A stretch of 5,546 nt of DNA, from contig JAURMJ010000401.1 in the NCBI GenBank assembly GCA_030830765.1, positions 1-5,546 of the forward strand, written 5' to 3'. The translations under genes were made by a program, and so were the position numbers. Numbering within the stretch: position 1 is the stretch's first letter; every line of letters starts with the position of its first letter. Below the pieces are notes generated by a model. That model did not search any database. It saw nothing but the letters and a program-made list of their open reading frames with translations, and was not told the DNA's origin. Below, one piece after another: positions 1 to 5,546 of the stretch. Source of the DNA: Quisquiliibacterium sp. (lineage in GTDB: Bacteria > Pseudomonadota > Gammaproteobacteria > Burkholderiales > Burkholderiaceae_E).

Positions 1-22
1 ATTCACGTTGAGCATTGAATAA
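1..22 (+). CDS. Possible 3' end of an upstream gene
   Basis: All three plus-strand frames reach a stop within the first 22 bases. The latest stop is TAA at 20-22, and its frame from base 2 reads F-T-L-S-I-E. This would fit the end of a gene just upstream of pyrB. In Burkholderiales that neighbour is often pyrR, the bifunctional pyrimidine regulator/uracil phosphoribosyltransferase, but six residues cannot identify it. The other two frames stop at 9-11 and 16-18, so which frame is coding is a guess. If the call is right, pyrB starts 15 bases after this stop and probably belongs to the same transcript. Confidence 0.3.
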
Positions 23-37
23 GCGAACGGACGACGT

Positions 38-997
38 ATGCGACATCCGCAACTGAATTCCGATGGCAAGCTGCAGCACCTGCTCACCCTTGAGGGGCTG
101 CCGCGCGAGACCATTCATCACATCCTGGACACTGCGGCGAATTTCGTCAGCGTCACCGACCGTGAGGTCAAGAAGGTACCGCTGCTGCGTGGCAAGTCAG
201 TATTCAACCTGTTTTTCGAGAACTCGACCCGAACGCGCACAACGTTCGAGATTGCAGCCAAGCGCCTGTCGGCGGATGTGCTGAATCTGAACATCAACAC
301 CTCGTCGGCCTCCAAGGGGGAGTCGCTGCTCGATACGGTCGACAATCTGGCGGCCATGCATGCCGACATGTTCGTTGTACGCCATGCCTCAAGCGGTGCA
401 CCCTACCTGATCGCCGAGCATCTGAACCGCAAGAGTGGGCCGCTGGTCAACGTGATCAATGCCGGCGATGGCCGCCACGCGCACCCCACGCAGGGTCTGC
501 TCGACATGTACACGATCAGACACTTCAAGAAGGATTTCACGCAGCTGCGGGTCGCGGTGGTCGGCGACATTCTGCATTCGCGGGTTGCGCGTTCCGATAT
601 CCATGCGCTCACCTCACTGGGCGTTCCTGAGGTTCGGGCGATTGGCCCGATGACGCTGATGCCATCGGGTCTGAGCGAGCTGGGCCTGCATGTGTATCAC
701 GACATGCGCGAGGGCCTGCGCGATGTCGACGTGGTCATCATGCTGCGCCTGCAGAATGAGCGGATGCGCGGGGCACTGCTGCCGTCAGCGCAGGAGTACT
801 ACAAGCATTACGGACTGACCGAAGAGAAGCTCGCCTTGGCGGCACCCGATGCCATCGTGATGCATCCGGGGCCGATGAATCGCGGGGTTGAGATTGATTC
901 ATCGGTCGCCGATGGGCCGCAGTCGGTGATCCTGCAGCAGGTGACCTTCGGTATTGCCGTCCGGATGGCGGTAATGACCATCCTGGCGTCCAATTGA
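38..997 (+). CDS. pyrB: Aspartate carbamoyltransferase catalytic chain (PyrB)
   Basis: PyrB is a cytoplasmic enzyme that joins carbamoyl phosphate and L-aspartate to give N-carbamoyl-aspartate, the committed step of de novo pyrimidine synthesis. The 319 residues form an intact two-domain transcarbamylase. The carbamoyl-phosphate loop S-T-R-T-R lies at residues 63-67 within [13 protein letters not shown]. The 80s-type loop SKGES is at 92-96 and HAHPTQ at 147-152. [11 protein letters not shown] is at 176-186, the aspartate-domain RLQNER at 237-242, and [12 protein letters not shown] at 275-286. The sequence resembles the Pseudomonas class A enzyme, which is slightly longer (about 334 residues). 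No pyrI regulatory-chain gene is visible here, and pyrC' follows immediately, as in class A systems. The ATG at 38 is preferred because the protein aligns from its N-terminus with Pseudomonas PyrB; the ribosome binding site is weak (CGGA at 28-31). The identity is secure; the quaternary structure is inferred from family knowledge. Confidence 0.97.
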   Translation: MRHPQLNSDGKLQHLLTLEGLPRETIHHILDTAANFVSVTDREVKKVPLLRGKSVFNLFFENSTRTRTTFEIAAKRLSADVLNLNINTSSASKGESLLDTVDNLAAMHADMFVVRHASSGAPYLIAEHLNRKSGPLVNVINAGDGRHAHPTQGLLDMYTIRHFKKDFTQLRVAVVGDILHSRVARSDIHALTSLGVPEVRAIGPMTLMPSGLSELGLHVYHDMREGLRDVDVVIMLRLQNERMRGALLPSAQEYYKHYGLTEEKLALAAPDAIVMHPGPMNRGVEIDSSVADGPQSVILQQVTFGIAVRMAVMTILASN

Positions 998-1000
998 TCA

Positions 1001-1007
1001 GAGGTGG
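1001..1007 (+). promoter_or_regulatory. Ribosome binding site that sets the pyrC' start
   Basis: GAGGTGG lies seven bases before the ATG at 1015 and is a good match to the anti-Shine-Dalgarno sequence. It favours that ATG over the in-frame TTG at 994, which overlaps the pyrB stop codon. It lies in the 17-base gap between pyrB and pyrC'. Confidence 0.75.
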
Positions 1008-1014
1008 CCCTGGA

Positions 1015-2295
1015 ATGCGACTGACAATTGAAAATGGCCGGGTCATCGATCCGGTAAGCGGCCGCGATGAGCGCGTGTCGGTGCACCTTGAAAACGGATG
1101 CATCGCTGGCATGGGCGTTGCACCGGCAGGCTTTGTTGCGCAACAGACGATCGATGCCGCGGGCATGGTGGTTGCCCCTGGTCTGATCGATCTGGCCGCA
1201 AGACTGCGTGAGCCCGGTTTTGAATATCGGGCAACCCTTGAGTCTGAAATGCGGGCTGCGCTGGCCGGTGGCGTGACCAGCCTGTCCTGTCCGCCGGATA
1301 CAGATCCTCCGCTCGATGAACCCGGTCTGGTGGAAATGCTCAAGCATCGCGCTCGCGGGCTCAATGGCGCCAAGCTGTTTCCGCTCGGCGCACTGACCGT
1401 TGGCCTGAAAGGGGAAGTCATCACTGAAATGGCAGAACTTGCCGAGGCCGGCTGCGTTGGCTTTTCTGCAGGTCCGGAAATTTCGGTCGACACGCAGACG
1501 CTGCTGCGTGCGATGCAGTACGCCAAAACTTTCGGATTCACCGTTTGGCTGCAGCCCCAGGACCCGCAGCTTGCACGCGGAGGGGTTGCGCATGGTGGCG
1601 CGGTGGCCGGCCGGCTTGGCCTGCCGGGTGTGCCGGTGATTGCCGAAACCGTCGCGCTGCACACGATCTTTGAGTTGATGCGGGTCACAGGATGCCGTGT
1701 GCATCTGTGTCGTCTGTCGTCGGCAGCTGGCATTGAACTGGTCAGACGCGCGAAGGCCGAGGGGCTGCCGGTCAGCTGCGACATCGCGGTTCATCACCTG
1801 CATCTGACCGATGTCGATATCGGCTGGTTCGACAGCCACTACCGGGTGCATCCGCCGTTCCGTGCCCAGCGTGATCGTGATGCGATCCGTGCAGCGGTGG
1901 CCGATGGGACGGTCGATGCGATCTGCTCTGACCATACGCCGGTCGATGACGATGCAAAGCTGTTGCCCTTCTCCGAGGCCGAACCTGGCGTTACGGGGTT
2001 GGAACTGCTGTTGCCGCTGACGCTGAAATGGGCTCAGGAAAGCGGTGTACCGCTGGCGGGGGCGCTGGCCAGAATCACCAGTGCTGCGGCGCCGATTCTC
2101 GGAACCGGCACCGGCAGTCTGGAAGTTGGTGCGCCTGCGGATCTGTGCCTGTTTGATCCGGACGAGCATTGGGTGGTGGAACCTTCTCAATTGCTCAGCC
2201 AGGGCCGACATTCACCGTTCCTCGGCCTTGAGGTATCCGGACGGGTTCGCAGCACGATCGTGGGTGGCGAGCTGGTTTACACAAGAGCCGCCTGA
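1015..2295 (+). CDS. pyrC': Dihydroorotase-like pseudoenzyme (PyrC'/PyrX), ATCase partner
   Basis: This 426-residue protein has the complete amidohydrolase fold of type I dihydroorotase (N-terminal NGRVIDP at 7-13, PGLIDL at 55-60, late SDHTP at 305-309, C-terminal GAPADLCLFDP at 372-382) but lacks nearly all metal ligands. The canonical DLHVHLREPG is DLAARLREPG at 59-68, so both histidines are gone. The MPNTNP-type substrate loop is PPDTDP at 93-98. The usual SDDG aspartates are replaced by SAG at 151-153. The HCED-type histidine is Gln180, and the second ligand histidine of the HVCHVS-type motif is Arg233. Only the late aspartate (D306) and the HHL at 260-262 look conserved. This is the pattern of Pseudomonas PyrC'/PyrX, which is inactive as a dihydroorotase and needed to assemble active ATCase with PyrB. 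Position directly after pyrB supports the same role. Automated annotation may call it an active dihydroorotase; the residues argue against that. Confidence 0.93.
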   Translation: MRLTIENGRVIDPVSGRDERVSVHLENGCIAGMGVAPAGFVAQQTIDAAGMVVAPGLIDLAARLREPGFEYRATLESEMRAALAGGVTSLSCPPDTDPPLDEPGLVEMLKHRARGLNGAKLFPLGALTVGLKGEVITEMAELAEAGCVGFSAGPEISVDTQTLLRAMQYAKTFGFTVWLQPQDPQLARGGVAHGGAVAGRLGLPGVPVIAETVALHTIFELMRVTGCRVHLCRLSSAAGIELVRRAKAEGLPVSCDIAVHHLHLTDVDIGWFDSHYRVHPPFRAQRDRDAIRAAVADGTVDAICSDHTPVDDDAKLLPFSEAEPGVTGLELLLPLTLKWAQESGVPLAGALARITSAAAPILGTGTGSLEVGAPADLCLFDPDEHWVVEPSQLLSQGRHSPFLGLEVSGRVRSTIVGGELVYTRAA

Positions 2296-2316
2296 GTGTC
2301 GGCTTCATTGCTGATC

Positions 2317-2343
2317 TGGTCTGCGGAGCAGCGCCGCAGATTG
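2317..2343 (+). repeat. Inverted repeat (RNA hairpin) between pyrC' and plsC
   Basis: TCTGCGG (2320-2326) and CCGCAGA (2334-2340) form a perfect 7-bp stem with a 7-base loop (AGCAGCG). Three G-U pairs can extend it at the base, from 2317-2319 to 2341-2343. It lies in the 62-base gap after the pyrC' stop and ends about 14 bases before the acyltransferase ATG at 2358. No run of T follows, so it is not a standard intrinsic terminator. It could stabilise the upstream message, weaken readthrough, or affect translation of the next gene; it could also be chance. Confidence 0.5.
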
Positions 2344-2357
2344 AGCAGTCCGAACAG

Positions 2358-3185
2358 ATGATGCGCGCTGGGGTACGCCGTTGTCTTCGGCTGCCGGCGC
2401 TGGTCGTGCTGCTGTTCGGTGGGCTGTTCACCGTGCTTTTACTGTTTCCGTTCAGCACCCAGCCACTGCGCCGCGCGACGATCCGGCAATGGTCACGGAT
2501 GCTGGTCGCGGTCTGTGGCGTCAGTCCGCAGGCGGTTCAAGTACCCGGTGCGCGCAGCCTGGCCGAACTCCCCGCTGGCAGTCTTGTCGTTGCAAACCAT
2601 ATTTCCTGGCTTGACATCTTTGTCATCAATGCGCAGTGCCCGTGCGGCTTTGTCGCCAAGGATGAAATCCGTCGCTGGCCGCTGATCGGCACACTCGTCG
2701 CCCGCACTGGGACGCTGTTCATTGAGCGCGGCAAGCGACATGCGGTGCATCGGATGATCGAGCACATCGAGCGTCGGCTGCAGGCTGGCGGGCGCGTGGC
2801 GGTCTTCCCCGAAGGCACGACCAGCAGCGGCGCGCAGCTGCTGCCGTTCCATGCCAATCTGATCGAAGGGGCTGTGCGGGCTGGCGCGCCGATCGTGCCG
2901 GTTGGGCTGCATTACCGGGATCCGGATGGCGGACGCTCGACCGCCATCGAGTTCATCGGAGAGACGACCTTTTTGCAGTCGATCTGGCGCATCACCGGGG
3001 CGCCTCAGCAGCATTGTGAAGTCTCGACCTTGTCGGGAATTCTTCCCGAGGGGATGACGCGTCATGAAATAGCTCAGCGGGCCCGTCATGAACTGGCCAC
3101 TCAGCTGGCGCTGCCGCTGGATGATTCGATGCCGGAGACGCTCAGGGCAGTGCTGGCGATCAAGCGCGCGAGTGAAGTGCGTTGA
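2358..3185 (+). CDS. plsC: Lysophospholipid acyltransferase, PlsC/AGPAT family
   Basis: This 275-residue membrane-associated acyltransferase probably transfers an acyl group to the sn-2 position of lysophosphatidic acid to give phosphatidic acid. A hydrophobic stretch at residues 10-32 is a likely membrane anchor. The four family motifs are in order: the catalytic H-x4-D as NHISWLD (H81, D86), GTLFIERGKR at 118-127, FPEGTTS at 150-156, and APIVPVGL at 177-184. Length and layout match short bacterial AGPATs. The start is ATG 2358, followed directly by a second ATG at 2361; either could be used. The preceding frame is open but holds no ATG, GTG or TTG after the pyrC' stop, and the ribosome binding site is weak (GAGCAG at 2343-2348). 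It lies 62 bases after pyrC' and could be co-transcribed. Substrate is not fixed by the motifs: an OlsA-like lyso-ornithine lipid acyltransferase is an alternative. Family is secure; the gene symbol is less so. Confidence 0.88.
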   Translation: MMRAGVRRCLRLPALVVLLFGGLFTVLLLFPFSTQPLRRATIRQWSRMLVAVCGVSPQAVQVPGARSLAELPAGSLVVANHISWLDIFVINAQCPCGFVAKDEIRRWPLIGTLVARTGTLFIERGKRHAVHRMIEHIERRLQAGGRVAVFPEGTTSSGAQLLPFHANLIEGAVRAGAPIVPVGLHYRDPDGGRSTAIEFIGETTFLQSIWRITGAPQQHCEVSTLSGILPEGMTRHEIAQRARHELATQLALPLDDSMPETLRAVLAIKRASEVR

Positions 3186-3203
3186 ATCCAGACCAGCGCG
3201 CGA

Positions 3204-3228
3204 CCCGGTTTAGTCGATCCCCGGTTTA
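3204..3228. repeat. Short 9-bp direct repeat at the apaH stop codon
   Basis: CCCGGTTTA occurs at 3204-3212 and again at 3220-3228, 16 bases apart, spanning the end of apaH (stop TAA on the minus strand at 3212-3210). There is also a weak 4-bp inverted pair, CGAC at 3201-3204 and GTCG at 3213-3216. Neither resembles a terminator with a T run. It is probably incidental, but it is the only structure seen at the convergent junction. Confidence 0.35.
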
Positions 3229-4163
3229 TTTTCAGGGGCACACTGCGCCTGTAGGAGCCGGCGATCGGACAGCCGGACCGCGCTCAAGGGGCCGCCCCAG
3301 ATGCAACCCGTATCCAGCGCAAGTAGATTCGGGCGATTCACCAGGCCCAAGGTCGACCAGTGCCCAAACACGATCGGTACATTCTTGCTTGCTCGGTCCG
3401 CGACCTCAAACCAGGGCAGATAGCCTGCAGGAGCATGCTCAGGCCCAAGCTTGCCCTTGAATTCCATCGTGCCATCAGGCGTGCAGTAGCGAAGTCGGGT
3501 CAGTGCATTGACGATTACGCGCAGCCGGTCAGCACCGGTCAGTGACTCACTCCAGCGATCCGGCGTGTTGCCATACATTTCGCGCAGAAAATCCCTCCAG
3601 CGCGGGCCGGCAAGAACCGCTTGTACCTCCGCGGCCAGTTCAACAGCACGCTGGGCCGTCCACTGCGGCATCAGACCGGCATGCACCATCAGGTGCCCTT
3701 GCTCGAAGTGCGCTAACGGTTGTCTTCGAACCCAGTCGATCAGTTCGTCGGCATCGGGTGCGGCGAGAATTTCATCCAGCGTGTCGCTGTGATGAGGCGC
3801 TCGGATTCCAGCGGCTACGGCGAGCAGGTGCAAGTCATGATTGCCCAGCACACAGTTAACGCGATCTTCGTTCGCGCGAACCCAGCGCAGCACTTCAAGC
3901 GATTTCGGTCCACGGTTGACGAGGTCACCGACCAGCCAGAGCCTTGGCTTCAGGGGATGCTGATTGATTGCCGTGTTTGGGGTGTCTGCCGTGAGGGCAT
4001 CAGTAGGTGCAACCGGCGATGGCGTGGCGAACGATGATGCGTTCTGGGCAAGGGGCGAGTCAGGGGGCTCACCACCTGCTTCTCGATCGATCCGCTGGAC
4101 CAGCCAGAGCAATTCGTCCAGGCATCCCTGGATGTCACCGATTGCGAAGATCTGCGCGTGCAA
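3210..4163 (-). CDS. apaH: Bis(5'-nucleosyl)-tetraphosphatase, symmetrical (ApaH), with an internal insertion
   Basis: ApaH hydrolyses Ap4A symmetrically to two ADP and is a metal-dependent PPP-family phosphoesterase; it also affects RNA 5'-cap removal and stress physiology in E. coli. Read from the TTG at 4163 it has 317 residues. The motifs are in order: GDIQGC at 9-14, GDLVNRGP at 79-86, GNHDLHLL at 107-114, VHAGLMPQW at 160-168, MYGNTPDRW near 196-204, GHWSTL at 267-272 and LDTGCIWGG at 283-291. Typical ApaH has about 275 residues; the excess is a Pro/Ala/Thr-rich stretch of about 40 residues between the first two motifs. The only ATG in frame (4349) would add 62 residues overlapping the dehydratase gene in another frame, which is unlikely. 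TTG 4163 leaves five residues between the start and the AIGD strand, as is usual, but has no clear Shine-Dalgarno sequence. It begins 26 bases after the dehydratase stop, so co-transcription or translational coupling is plausible. Confidence 0.94.
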   Translation of the reverse strand: MHAQIFAIGDIQGCLDELLWLVQRIDREAGGEPPDSPLAQNASSFATPSPVAPTDALTADTPNTAINQHPLKPRLWLVGDLVNRGPKSLEVLRWVRANEDRVNCVLGNHDLHLLAVAAGIRAPHHSDTLDEILAAPDADELIDWVRRQPLAHFEQGHLMVHAGLMPQWTAQRAVELAAEVQAVLAGPRWRDFLREMYGNTPDRWSESLTGADRLRVIVNALTRLRYCTPDGTMEFKGKLGPEHAPAGYLPWFEVADRASKNVPIVFGHWSTLGLVNRPNLLALDTGCIWGGPLSAVRLSDRRLLQAQCAPENKPGID

Positions 4164-4189
4164 ATCGATTGTGCCCAGGCCTGGTGCGT

Positions 4190-5546
4190 TCAGGCCGAGC
4201 GCGCACCGGGTAGACCCGGCAAAGGCACAACTTTGCTGGTTTCCGGATAGGGGCTGTACTCGGGGATGAAGCGGTTCAGCGTCGCGCGCACCTCGCGTGG
4301 CCCGACCGCATCGTTGCCAGTGAGCCAGCTGAGCACTTCCTGTTCCCACTGCGAATCCGGAGCTTCGATCACCTTGGCCACCCGCAGCTTCGGATGAGGG
4401 GTCGGCAGCGAGTTCTCATCACTGGCGAGCAATTCCTCGTAGAGTTTTTCCCCAGGGCGCAAGCCACTGAATTCGATGCGGATTTCCTCTTCGCTGAATC
4501 CGGACAGCCGGATCAGGTCGCGGGCAAGATCCAGGATACGGACCGGCTCCCCCATGTCGAGTACGAAGACCTGCCCATCATGGCCCATGAAGCCGGCCTG
4601 CAGCACCAGCCGGCAGGCTTCCGGCACCGACATGAAATAACGACGGATCTCCGGGTGTGTGACGGTGAGCGGACCGCCACGGGCAATCTGTTCCTTGAAC
4701 TTGGGCACGACACTCCCGGTGGAGCCCAGCACATTGCCAAAGCGCACGATCACCGTATCAATCGCATTGGTCTGACACCAGCGCTGCAGCAGCATCTCGG
4801 CAAGCCGTTTGGAGGCGCCCATCACGCTGGTCGGATTCACAGCCTTATCGGTGGATACGAACACGAACTTATCAGCCCCATGGCGCGAAACCGCCTGCAG
4901 CACCTGCCAGGTGCCGAGCACGTTGTTGCGTACAGCTTCCCAGGCATTGCTCTGTTCCATCAGCGGGACATGTTTGTAGGCCGCCGCGTGAAAAATCACG
5001 CGCGGCCGAAAGCGTGCAAAAATTTCATCGAGTCGCTGCGTATCCTTGACATCGCCGATCAGACATTGGATGGCAACCTGAGGATAAGCCCTCGCGAATT
5101 CCTGCTCCATCGTGTAGAGCGCGAATTCGCTTTGCTCAAGGAGCAGCAGCAAGGTGGGCTGGAAGCGCGCAATCTGCCTGCACAGTTCCGAGCCAATCGA
5201 TCCCCCCGCTCCGGTGACCAGGACAACCTGTGCGCCGAGCAACTGGTCCAGACCTGCGGTGTCCAGTTGCACCTCGTCGCGACCGAGCAGGTCGTCAAGC
5301 TCCACCTCACGGACCTGCGAGACCGTGACGCGGCCGCTCATCAGATCTTCAATCGGCGGCGGCAGCAGCAGGCGTATACCGGCCGCTTCGCAGAGCTGAT
5401 AGGCCCTGCGCCGGGTCTGATGATCGATTGATGAGACGGCCAGGATCGCATGCCGGATATCGGTCTGAAGAGTCACCTGGGCAATGTCGTCCCAGCTTCC
5501 GAGGACCGGCATCCCGGCGATTTCGCGATGCCGCTTGTTGCGGTTG
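4190..5546 (-). CDS. Nucleotide-sugar 4,6-dehydratase, WbpM/CapD/FlaA1 type (partial, 5' end missing)
   Basis: The coding frame is open to the window edge, so the N-terminus is missing. The codons upstream of the ATG at 5512 read NRNKRHREIAG and look coding. Full-length WbpM-type proteins have about 620-650 residues with an N-terminal membrane region, which would lie beyond the edge. Counting from the Met at 5512, the visible 440 residues hold the end of the CoA-binding-like linker domain. Then comes an extended short-chain dehydrogenase domain with the NAD(P)-binding TGAGGSIG at 100-107, an adenine-side GDV at 153-155, and AAAYKHVPLME at 176-186. STDKAVNPTSVMGASK at 220-235 places Met231 where most family members have the catalytic Tyr, four residues before Lys235; this is the WbpM/PglF signature. 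RFGNVLGSTGSVVP at 257-270 and FSGLRPGEKLYEELL at 348-362 are also typical. The likely reaction is conversion of UDP-GlcNAc to the 4-keto-6-deoxy sugar for surface polysaccharide or glycan. The exact product is not determined. Confidence 0.92.
   Translation of the reverse strand, partial: NRNKRHREIAGMPVLGSWDDIAQVTLQTDIRHAILAVSSIDHQTRRRAYQLCEAAGIRLLLPPPIEDLMSGRVTVSQVREVELDDLLGRDEVQLDTAGLDQLLGAQVVLVTGAGGSIGSELCRQIARFQPTLLLLLEQSEFALYTMEQEFARAYPQVAIQCLIGDVKDTQRLDEIFARFRPRVIFHAAAYKHVPLMEQSNAWEAVRNNVLGTWQVLQAVSRHGADKFVFVSTDKAVNPTSVMGASKRLAEMLLQRWCQTNAIDTVIVRFGNVLGSTGSVVPKFKEQIARGGPLTVTHPEIRRYFMSVPEACRLVLQAGFMGHDGQVFVLDMGEPVRILDLARDLIRLSGFSEEEIRIEFSGLRPGEKLYEELLASDENSLPTPHPKLRVAKVIEAPDSQWEQEVLSWLTGNDAVGPREVRATLNRFIPEYSPYPETSKVVPLPGLPGARSA

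Noticed and set aside
1..37. Promoter or attenuator for pyrB
   Set aside because: Only 37 bases are available and no convincing -35/-10 pair, hairpin or T run is visible.
738..1784. Second minus-strand open frame (348 codons) over the same region
   Set aside because: It overlaps both conserved genes and the other antisense frame; its Ser/Arg/Pro-rich composition is typical of a shadow frame.
808..2211. Long minus-strand open frame (467 codons) opposite pyrB and pyrC'
   Set aside because: It is antisense to two clear conserved genes; its product is rich in Arg, Gln and His with no recognisable motif. Such long open antisense frames are common in GC-rich DNA.
3219..3238. CCCC/GGGG inverted pair near the 3' end of apaH as a terminator
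   Set aside because: Only four pairs around a 12-base loop, within coding sequence and without a following T run.
4164..4349. N-terminal extension of ApaH from the ATG at 4349
   Set aside because: It overlaps the conserved end of the dehydratase gene in another frame and the added 62 residues do not resemble ApaH.
4394..5431. Plus-strand open frame (345 codons) opposite the dehydratase
   Set aside because: The minus-strand dehydratase is unmistakable; the antisense product has no recognisable domain.

Overview
This window looks like ordinary chromosomal housekeeping DNA from a GC-rich proteobacterium, most likely a betaproteobacterium of the order Burkholderiales. Three things suggest this: the high-GC codon use, a Pseudomonas/Burkholderia-type pyrB followed by a dihydroorotase-like gene that has lost its metal ligands, and the order pyrB - pyrC' - acyltransferase facing apaH, which I recall from Burkholderiales genomes. 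The taxonomic assignment is inference; no search was run.

Layout. Positions 1-37 hold the likely last codons of an upstream gene and the pyrB leader. On the plus strand follow pyrB (38-997, aspartate carbamoyltransferase catalytic chain), pyrC' (1015-2295, a dihydroorotase pseudoenzyme) and a PlsC-type lysophospholipid acyltransferase (2358-3185). A 62-base gap before the acyltransferase gene holds a perfect 7-bp inverted repeat. On the minus strand, converging on the acyltransferase gene with only 24 bases between stop codons, are a WbpM/CapD-type nucleotide-sugar 4,6-dehydratase (from the right edge to 4190, 5' end outside the window) and, 26 bases downstream of it, apaH (4163-3210, symmetrical Ap4A hydrolase). 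Nearly every base is coding and no gene is visibly broken.

How the genes work together. PyrB carries out the committed step of pyrimidine synthesis. By analogy with Pseudomonas, PyrC' is a structural partner that holds the ATCase holoenzyme together rather than a catalyst, so an active dihydroorotase should be encoded elsewhere. The acyltransferase belongs to membrane phospholipid synthesis, ApaH removes dinucleoside tetraphosphates, and the dehydratase starts the synthesis of modified amino sugars for surface polysaccharide or glycans. The two minus-strand genes are placed as a possible co-transcribed pair.

I found no sign of a new defence system, mobile element, CRISPR array or RNA gene. 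The points most worth a second look are a Pro/Ala/Thr-rich insertion of about 40 residues between the first two metal-binding motifs of ApaH, the unusually complete loss of metal ligands in PyrC', and the inverted repeat ahead of the acyltransferase gene.
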